From: Diphasiastrum complanatum
Taxonomy: Eukaryota > Streptophyta > Lycopodiopsida > Lycopodiales > Lycopodiaceae
NCBI GenBank assembly: GCA_029204225.1
Contig: CM055098.1
Location: 1,485,106 to 1,549,105 of the forward strand
Direction of reading: 5' to 3'
DNA: 64,000 bases
A program made the position numbers and the translations under genes. Below the pieces are notes generated by a model. The model made no database searches. It was not told the DNA's origin and saw only the letters and a program-made list of their open reading frames with translations. Shown here in pieces: positions 52,901-62,400 of the stretch (positions are counted from its first letter, which is position 1; the number at the start of each line of letters is the position of its first letter).

Positions 52901-55900
52901 TCCCGATCTGAGGTCTATTTTGCTGAAAAACTTAGCCCCGTCGAGTTGATCAAACAACTCGTCTGCTCGAGGCATAGGGTATTTATTCTTAATTGTGACT
53001 TTATTGAGGGCTCTGTAATCTACGCAAAGACGCATAGACCCCTCTTTCTTTTTCACCAATAGGACTGGTGAGGCCCATGGTGAACTACTGGTCTGAATTT
53101 GGCCTTTCCCAAGATAGTCTGTTAACTGCCTAGTTATTTCTTCATCCTCTGTTCGGCTGACCCGATACGGAGGTTTAGAAACAGGTGCTGTACCTGGTAC
53201 TAGGTTTATTACATGATCTACCTCTCTGCTAGGTGGTAAACCATGTGGCAAATCTTCAGGAAAAACATCTTTAAATTTAGACAATAAAGTTTCTAATTTA
53301 CTGATTTTCTGCTGAATAGAACTGGAAATAGAAACTTCAGGAATAAACTGAAAGTCACATAAGAATACCTGATGGTCTTCGTCTCCGATTAGCTGACAGA
53401 GCTCTGAACTGCAGACCATAGGGCTGTTGGGAACATCATGCTCCCCATGCAACTGGATCTCTCGGCCTTTATACTGAAAGCTGAGGGTGTTCTCCTGATA
53501 GTTTCTGTGGAGGGAAGGTCCTAAACTGTAGAGCCAATCTCTCCCGAGAACAATGTCTGTTCGATCCAGGTGCATTATCTGAAAGTTTATTTCATCTTGG
53601 TACCCCTGAATACCAAGATTTAACTTACTTACCATAGTTTCCCATATTTTTTTATCTTCACCCTTAGCTAATGAAACTATGTACCTATGCTGACTAGGTA
53701 CTTCTGGTAGTTTAAGCTTTTTAACCAGGGTGTGGTTGATGAAATTATGGGTTGCCCCATCATCAACCATGACTCTTACTGACTGGTTACCAACTTTCCC
53801 ATGCATACGTACTAGGTCATGCGGCCCAAAGCTGAAGGGTCTCGCTAGCATTGCAGAGGTCAGCTGGCAACAGTGTTCATGATCTTCATGATACACTTTG
53901 ATCTCGGAAGCTGCCGAGTTACTAGGGAAACATACAGTCTGAACAAGATGAACTTGTTTTTTATCTTTTTTAGTGAAAGGCCCCTTGGGACACTGTCTGA
54001 CTGTGTGTCCCTTGCCCATACACACAAAGCACAAACGTTCCTGTTTGGCTTTCTCAAAATCATCTGGTTTTAAGGGCTGTATGAGTGAAGGGCGTTTCTG
54101 AGGAGCTTCACCTTTAAATTTATCTTCTTTCTTTCTTTTTAAAAATTTCTTTTTAAATTGAAAGTCTTTCTGAGGAAGCTGCTCAGAAAGTGGTTGCTGT
54201 CTCGCTCTCTTCCTACCCACTGAATCATCATAGATTTGAGCATATCTGAGAGCTTGCTCAAGGGTAGTAGGCGAGTTTCTCTGGACCTCTACTTTATATT
54301 CATCTTTGAGGCCACGGACAAATCCCCTGATTTTTTGATAGTCATCCATATTTTTAATCTTTAAAATTGCCTCTCGATACTGCGAGATATATTGGATGAG
54401 GGACTTGTCCATTACTGTTCTTTCCCAGGCTTCCCAGGCTCTATCAAGTTCATTCTCTGGTAGAAATTCTCTTAGGAAAGCTTCTTCAAAAGCTTTCCAT
54501 GACCGGGGAGTCTACCCAGTCTCCTGGAGATTTAACCACCACTTATAGGCCATAGGCCCTAAGGAAAGACTGGCCTCAATAGCTTGCAAATGGTCAGGGG
54601 TCTGTTTAAGAGCATGAATGTTCTTCCATTTGCTGAGGAAGGTTTGTAGAATATCTGCATTTCTATCCTTCTCTTCCCCATTAAAAGTAGGAGGCTTTAA
54701 ATCTTTAAAAACACTGGGGTGAGACCGTAAAGTCTCACCTGAAACTGATGGAAGTGGAGAAGGGGATAACTGAGAAGTGGAGGAAAGGCTTCCTTTCGCG
54801 GAGCTCAAAATCAAGTTTTTGAGTTCAGCGAACGAGTCGTCCACACTGGACTTGAAATTGGCTAATGCCAGCTTCAGTTCATCCACTTCTGTTACCAATT
54901 GGAGGAACTGCTCCTTGGTAACTAGTTCGTCGAGTTCTTCGGCGAACTGTTCCTGTTCTTCTACTTCCATGGGTTCCTTCCCTTTTCTGTAAGCCAAGGC
55001 TTCTGTTTCAAGTTCGTCGAAGCCTCTCTCCTGGGGTTGATCAGGTCCCTGAGGAGTGGTCATCTTCGAAACTGAAAGAGAGCTACCTTAACTTCTGAAG
55101 GAAAAAAGTCTAAAAGACTAATTTACAACTGTACAAGGGAAAGGAAAGATGACTTAGCTGTTTCTGAGGACTGTACTTCCAAAGAAAGAATGAAGAGGAA
55201 CCCTTTCAGCTCTTTTCCCCAAAATTTCAGACCTGCTGTTCCGAAAAATGCCAGTTTGAGGCTTCAAAACGGTACTAAATTTCCCGGTTTTTTGAGGATA
55301 GTAGCTCGCTGGTCTGATTGCAATCCAACTTGTCCACAAAAAGGCAAATCTGAAGTCCAAAAACCCTTCTGAGTTCTGAAATTTCAGAAGTCTCCTACTC
55401 GCTGATCTGGTAGAAATCCTCTTGCTCCAAATCTCTGACGTTGGGGCCCAAAAACTTGTTGAAAAACCAGATTTTCAGAAGCACTGGCAGCGCTGGCCCT
55501 GCTCCTCTTTTTTGGCTTCCAACTCGCTGAAAACCAGTAACTTTTTCCCCGGAAATCGGATGTAGGTCTCTGAATGTACAGCGATGGAGGTGCTGGCTTC
55601 TTCCTACTCTAATTTCGCTGGGAAAACTACGAAGAATCCTCTGAAGTCAGTGAGAAACAGCTGTTTTTTCAGCGAGTTACCTACACTTGGAATCTGACTC
55701 CTTGCTACTGTGATTTCTCAGTGGAAATCAGAAGTTTGAAGGCTGCTCCTACAGCGATCCTCCTCCTCTATTCCTCTCTGAGAATCTGAGAAACACTTCC
55801 TATCTTCTGATAGCTTTCTCTACTGCTGTCCTAAACTCCCTAGGATGGAGATGGCTCTGATACCAGTGTAATAGATCCTAACACCACAGTAGGGCAAACA

Positions 55901-56220
55901 CTAACTGATCCACCCAACCTTGCCTACTCCCTGATATAGAGTAAGCCCCTCCTAGCCCAGTGTGAGGACTGGTAGCATGCTACTGCCAAGTGTCGGCCAC
56001 GTGGCACTGACGTGGCCGACTGCACGTCGGGACCCAACTGGGGGCCCTATCCTGCTGACAGGGTCCCTAGGCTGTGTTAGGCCCGCCATGGCTATGGACC
56101 GTGCTAGGGCACACTACTCACACTGTCTTGCCCTGTTGGTCATGTACGCTGGACACGACCCTGACTGTGGTATCTGACCTATCTGTGTTCTCTAGGGTTC
56201 GGCACTGGTTACGAGCTCGT

Positions 56221-56256
<36 letters not shown>

Positions 56257-56419
56257 GGTTGAAAAACGATTCCATATGGTCGAAAAATGTTTCAGTACGG
56301 TTCAGGACGATGCAGTATGGTTCAGAATGATTTAGCATGGTTTTTGTTCAGCATGATTCAGCATTTTTGTCTAGTTTGTTGGATCTGAGAGAGATAATGA
56401 GAGAGAAAGAGAGAGAGAG

Positions 56420-56467
<48 letters not shown>

Positions 56468-59400
56468 GAGGGAGAATTTTGGGGCATTATGTTTTTTTAC
56501 TGATTTTTTATATTAATAGGAGCAATAGCGTAAACCTGGGAGGTAATGCACCTAAACTAGACCATCCTGCACCCGAAACATTCGGCAAACTACACAGTAA
56601 TAATGCTCTTAATTAGAGCTTTCATCCGATACCCATTGCCCAAAAGAAAACCAAAAAAAAAAAAATTTAAAAAAACGTTTCTGGAATGTTTTGAAAAATT
56701 TCAGAAACGCATTTCTGAACCGCGTTTCTGACCGCGATTCTGAAACACGTTTCAGATATGCGTTGCATCTATGACCCATATTGCGTAAACCTGGGAGGTA
56801 ATGCACCTAAACTAGACCATCCTGCACCCGAAACATTCGGCAAACTACACAGTAATAATGCTCTTAATTAGAGCTTTCATCCGATACCCATTGCCCAAAA
56901 GAAAACCAAAAAAAAAAAAAATTTAAAAAACGTTTCTGGAATTTTTTGGAAAATTTCAGAAACGCGTTGCATCTATGACCCATATTGCCCAAAAAAATCA
57001 AAAAAAAAAAAACGATTCTGAATGATTCTGGGAAAATTTCGAATCGCGATTCAAACCGCGATTCTGAATCGCAATGCAACTATGATTTGAACCATCAACT
57101 ATTGCCTTCCAAAACATTATAATCTCATTAGAACAAGTAACAAGAATCATACACTTCTTGCTTGACTCACCACATTCAATCATTATACCAAACAATGAAT
57201 TTGGATCCACTTTGATCCTAGTATTGAGTTGACTCTCAACAAGAGCTTTGAACTTTTCAAAAATTCCAAAAACAATGCTATCCAAGGACAAGAGATAAAC
57301 CAAGTGTAACTAGAATGATCATCAATGAAAGTGACATATATCTTTGCACCTTAAGAGAAACAATGCACATCCAAATAAAAAACTTCCAAAGGAGTGAAAT
57401 ATATAGTGGTAGACCTTTGAAGAGTAATCTTGTAAGTCTTTGGGAGACCAGAAGCCTCATGCATCTTGCCACTCTTGGAAAGGAACCTTGGTAGGCCGAG
57501 TGCTATATCTTTTTTGCACATGTTTTCCACTTGTCTCAACTCCTTTTCCATCATCAAACCCCATTAGAAGTACTTGCATCAAGCTTAAACAAACTCCCTT
57601 GCTTAAAACTACTTGCCATGCACTCATCATTCTTGAGAATTGAACAAACACCATTCTTGAAATGTACATCAAAACCATTATCCACCAATTGACCAACAAT
57701 CAAAACATTCTTGGTGATTGAAGGTACAAAAAGCACATTGTCTAGATTAAGCTTCCTTGATAATTCTAGACTCAAAGAAATGGTACCAACAGCTTCAACA
57801 CTACATTCTTCATCACTTGCTGTAAAGATATACTTCTAAGAACCATGATAAGAGAATAGAGTTGAGAAATATTTCTCTTGGAAGTCATGTGGAAGCCTGC
57901 CCCACTATCTATCCACCAAATGCCACTTGTGTTGCTTTCGCTTGTTGATGATGTGGTTGATGCCATTGAAGATGATTCAAAATCATCTTCTTCCTCCTCA
58001 TTTGCAAGATTACTTGTGCTTGTGCTTGCTTCCTCTTGAAGCATTCAGATGCCTTTACACTAAGTTGGAGAACTCGTCTCTTAGTTCATTTAGAATGACT
58101 TGGACATATTCTTTATCTTGGATGCTATCACCTATTCAAGCAAGCTCTTTGTTAAGTGATTTGATCCTAAGCACATATTCTTGTGCACTTTTCATCATCT
58201 CTTCTCATGCTTTGGAGGACATGATTTCTTAGCATAAGAGCTCTTGAGGTGTTATTGGACTCATATTATTATGCTCGCCAAGTGAAGATCTCCTTAGATC
58301 TTGCTACATGCAACCAAAAGGACACCTGTGGAGCAAAACCACCCAACCAACAGGAAATTGCTAGTCAAAACCCTAACCACTTCACCCCCAAGCCAAGGTG
58401 ACTGAATGCAAGAGAGGAGAGGATCTTGGCTTCTAGAAATAGAATTATGAGTGAGTAGGTGGGCGAGTTCCTACAAGATAAATACTCCTCAAAAGCTAAA
58501 GAGTATTCCCTCTAGGATCCCCTATTCCAATCCAAAAGCATTTGATCTCCTGTTCTTGCACCAAAAGCTTTCAATCACCATGCAAAAGCTCCATAGGTCC
58601 AATTAGAGCACCTAGGCCCTCACAAGGTTATTGATTACATTACTGGCCTAGTACACATTACTAAAATCTCGTACACTGGAGTACCGGCTATCCATGTCAG
58701 AAATTATTCCGAATCTCACATACTGGACACGGACGTAACATTCTTCCCCCCTTGAACTACGTCCATTCTCAGAAGTGAAAACTAGGGAAGTTCTTCTTTA
58801 TGCTTTCAACTCTTTCCCACGAATCATCATCCTCAGTCCGAATCATCATCATCATCCAACGACCTTCCACCTAATCAAGCACTCAAAGATAGAACGATTT
58901 CTCAATTGTTTATCTCTGGTTCAGAGTACTTTTTCAAGTTCCCAAGGTACACTAAGCAATAAATCCTCCAAATGGGTAAGAACCTCATCAGATCCAACTG
59001 TATCACCTTACATGAAACACGGGATGAGCAGTCGACTTAACTTGAAAATCAAGTTCGTAAGCTAAAAAGAACCAATTTTCTTTATGATCCGAAACGGTCC
59101 ACAATATCTGGTAGACAACTTATAATGCTTCCCAATACACATAGTCTTGGAATCTTTTGGGATTCTAAGATATAACCAATCATCAACTTTAAAATCTCTG
59201 GGAGATCTCTTAAGATCGGCATAGTGCTTAGCTCTATCTTGAGAACTACCGATACAATCACGTGCTAAATGCAACATTTCTTGCATATCATGCAGGAAAT
59301 CTGCAACTTTCTAGATCTTAACGGATTTCGTCTCCACATTCACTGGAGATATAGGTTGAAAACCGTACATTAGCATAAACGGACTATAACCTGTAGCAAA

Positions 59401-62400
59401 ATGTTTTCTACAATTGTAAGCAAATTCAAGTAAAGGAAGATAATCCTCCCACTAAGATTACTTCTGAGACACATATGTTCTCAACATATCCTCCATAGTC
59501 TGATTAGTCCTCTCAGTCTGGCCATCTAATTCAGGATGATCAGTAGAACTAAAACTAGGCGAGGTTACAACTGACCAAAAGTGAAAATTAGGAATCTCTA
59601 TCACTACCAATATCACGTGACAATCTGTAAAGCCAAAGCCTTTGCAGTTGACTTTACTGGTATAGTTAACTTGTCCACTACAACCCATATAGAATCATGC
59701 TCACGTTGGGTTTTAGGAAGTCCAACTACAAAATCCATAGAAAATATGTTCTTGGTTTTATAGTTTTCTTTCGTAAGTCTATTGAGGATTATGTGAAGGT
59801 CGTCGCACCCCTTAATAATCTAACTAAAGGCAGAGTTAATAAGAAAAAGAAGAGAGGTCAACCTAGTCCGCCTATTGAATGGAATGAAGAATTGAATCAA
59901 TGTTTTGAGAAGCTCAAACATCTAGTTGCTTCAACTCCTATTCTACAGATCGCGAATCCAGATTTACCTTACGTTGTACAAATTGATGCAAGTGATTCAG
60001 CGATGGGAGCGATTCTTTTACAAAATGATAGGCCGATAGTGTTCGAGAGCAAGAAACTTACTGGACTCAGTTGCATTATACAACTCGGGAGAAGGAGATA
60101 CAATTTTCTATTTGAGGTGGTTTACTATTTCGGAAATCGAAAGTTTGTGTACCCGGGGATGATGAGTTAAAGAAGAGAATTCTTTATGAATGTCATGACG
60201 TACCCCGTGCAGGTCATCTAGGTATACACAGGACTTTGGACTTGGTCAGAAAAGAGTTTTATTGGCCAAAACTCAAGCCATTTGTCAAGTCTTATGTGGT
60301 TAAGTGTGAGCCTTGTCAGCTAGCCAAAGCGGAATGCTTAAAGGCTGGAGAGTTATTACATTCCTCATATATCCCTCAGAAACGATAGTTCCTCAATGAG
60401 CAAGTACATCAAAATCATCATTGCAACTACCGTGCCCTATCATTAGTAGATCTACCTACTCATCTCTAATTCACCTAATCATTAGGTATGCCAACCAAAT
60501 TTCCTTAATTTTAGGAGTTAGGCCTACCTAACACCTATGATTCAGATCTAACATACCTAAGCCTATTATTCGCACATGGGAACAGCCTCCACACGTGTGG
60601 GATCCACCTTATTTACAAGGTTAATCAACCTAGAATTTGCCAATTTTAACATTTGGCCATGGGAGGTATCTTTAAGAATATTAAATGCACAATTTTTAAT
60701 CAAGCTAGAATTTGCCAATTTTAACATTTGGCACATGGCAAACCCAAAGGGAGGCATTTTTTAGAATATTTCTACCTCCTCTCAAAAGAAGTAAATGCCT
60801 TGAATTGTCAGACGTAGTAGTTTACAATGGATTAAAGTAGGAGTAAGCCAAGGCTAGTAAGATTTCTTCCTTGGAGAACCCTCACTACCTTTACCACCAT
60901 ATCTCTTGGAGCTTTTGATCAAATTAGCACTGTCTCTTCTCTCTGAAGTTATTATCATGACTAAACTCGTCATTTGAAGTACCTAGAATCTTAAGGAGAC
61001 AAAAGGCTCTTGCATAAAGATAGAAAACTCAAAACTAAGTAGATCACATCTGAAGTGCATGTACAGTGGTGAAGAAGTTCCATTTTGGCCAAGTCAAATA
61101 AATATCGCCAAGAATGTCATATTATGTTAATTGGCAAATGGTTAAGACTAACCTATTAGCTCATGCAACCAAGAAACACTACAAGGAAAGAGTACAAATT
61201 AGCAGATGAATAATGAGACCCTTTGCTAGCCAGAAATATGAATTTTTTTTCACACGTTGTAAGTGATAAAGATGTAGTTGAAGAGAAAATGGCAAACGGA
61301 AAGTTGCCAAGTTGAGTGGTGATCATGAAAAAGCTTGCCATGAGTTCTAGAACTACTAGTTGAAATAGACTAGGACATGAACAAGAGTGAAAGGTTTATG
61401 ACAACAATCAGTAATAATAAGACAATCGGAACTTCCCCGTGGAAAAAATGTATTAAATGGTTCTTTCATGTGCATGTTAGTTTCAGGGGGCATGTATAAT
61501 GACAAAGGAAAGTGACGATTTGAAAAGAACTTCGCTTATCGAAGAAGTTGGTATGGTCCTCCAACTTAGATGAGGACATTGTTGAAGCAAAAAAATTTGT
61601 GGACCATACAGTTTTGACTCGAGTTTAAAAATCATGATAATAAAATTTGTTAAAGAAGTAACATATCAATGAAGAAAAAGTTCATAATTGTTACACAAAT
61701 GGCATTCCCTAGTCGTAAGCAACTAGATGGAAAGTTACGTATATATTTTAGAGAATGATAGAGACAAATATATGATTGTGAGATATGCCTTTCATAGCTT
61801 ATAGATGTAATAATACACCAAAAAAGTGGAGATTGCTACAAGAAAGGTGCTAGAAAACATTGCAGCTGGCTCACGAAATATGAAAAGAGCTCAAGGTAGC
61901 GAAAAAGCAGATGCTCATGACAATCGTGCCTTGAAGAGGGGAATTAGTTTCTCTTAGAGTTTTAAAAAACAAAACCCATAAAAAATGGCAATGTAGCACC
62001 TTGTGGAGCTAGAAAATATTCAAACAAAAGCAATGGGACATTAACAATCAACAATTGAGTATGGTACGTTTCAGTTTAACTAGGACTATTGAAACGAATC
62101 ATTCTTAACCTCTAAAGTTTATTGTGTAGTCTTGCGAAAGATTAATCTCTGCAAAGAAATCCACATGTTAAAAAAATTAAGACTCAACTTGGTCCCACTG
62201 TCTATTTCAGCAAAATACGTACAAATTTGCCTGCTGCCCTTTAAGCCAGCAAGATTATAAAAAAAGATAGCAACCACACTTTTCTATCAACAAGTAATGA
62301 ATGTCAACATCAATAAATTCTGAAGGCAAATTTTAACTCGTAAAAAGTCCATAAAGAAGTTTCACACCCCATAAATCATGAAAAGCGTGACCCATAGAAA

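Larger units (their letters stand above)
49916..56224 (-). mobile_element. Young Ty3/gypsy chromovirus-type retrotransposon
   Basis: 6309-bp element with 358-bp LTRs (49916-50273 and 55867-56224) that differ, on my reading, at one base (G at 50157, A at 56108). The primer-binding site is TGGTATCAGAGCCA, one base from the 5' LTR (complement of 55852-55865). A polypurine tract (CTCCCTCCCCCTTAAG on plus, 50274-50289) abuts the 3' LTR. Flanking GAGAG on each side is compatible with a 5-bp duplication, but lies in a GA repeat. The polyprotein has one in-frame stop. Small size, short LTRs and a C-terminal chromodomain point to a chromovirus, possibly Reina- or Galadriel-like. Confidence 0.93.
48971..57084. 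mobile_element. 8.1-kb hAT-like element containing a gypsy insertion
   Basis: Perfect 10-bp terminal inverted repeat CATAGTTGCA (48971-48980 and the complement of 57075-57084) with an 8-bp target duplication ATTTGAAC (48963-48970 and 57085-57092). Subterminal GAATC/GATTC words cluster at both ends. Without the gypsy element (49916-56224) it is about 1.8 kb and has no transposase, so it is non-autonomous. The interior has three copies of a segment (ACCATCCTG...CATTCGGCAAACTACACAG) near 49528, 56555 and 56810, and a GA tract that received the gypsy element. Confidence 0.78.
48660..58265 (-). mobile_element. Degenerate Copia element split by a DNA transposon
   Basis: Minus-strand remnant in two parts. 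48660-48855 is its 3' LTR (GATTTTAGGAGTTAGG, CACACATGTG) and 48856-48970 the end of the internal region. 57093-58265 holds broken protease and gag. Removing 48971-57092 joins both parts in one readable frame, confirming a single element. Integrase is cut short and reverse transcriptase and RNase H are absent, so this copy was already non-autonomous before the insertion. An LTR piece of the same family is at 60470-60660. Confidence 0.65.

Noticed and set aside
55962-56262. An open frame repeated at 50011 and 55962 suggesting a duplicated gene.
   Set aside because: Both lie wholly inside the gypsy LTRs and are noncoding.
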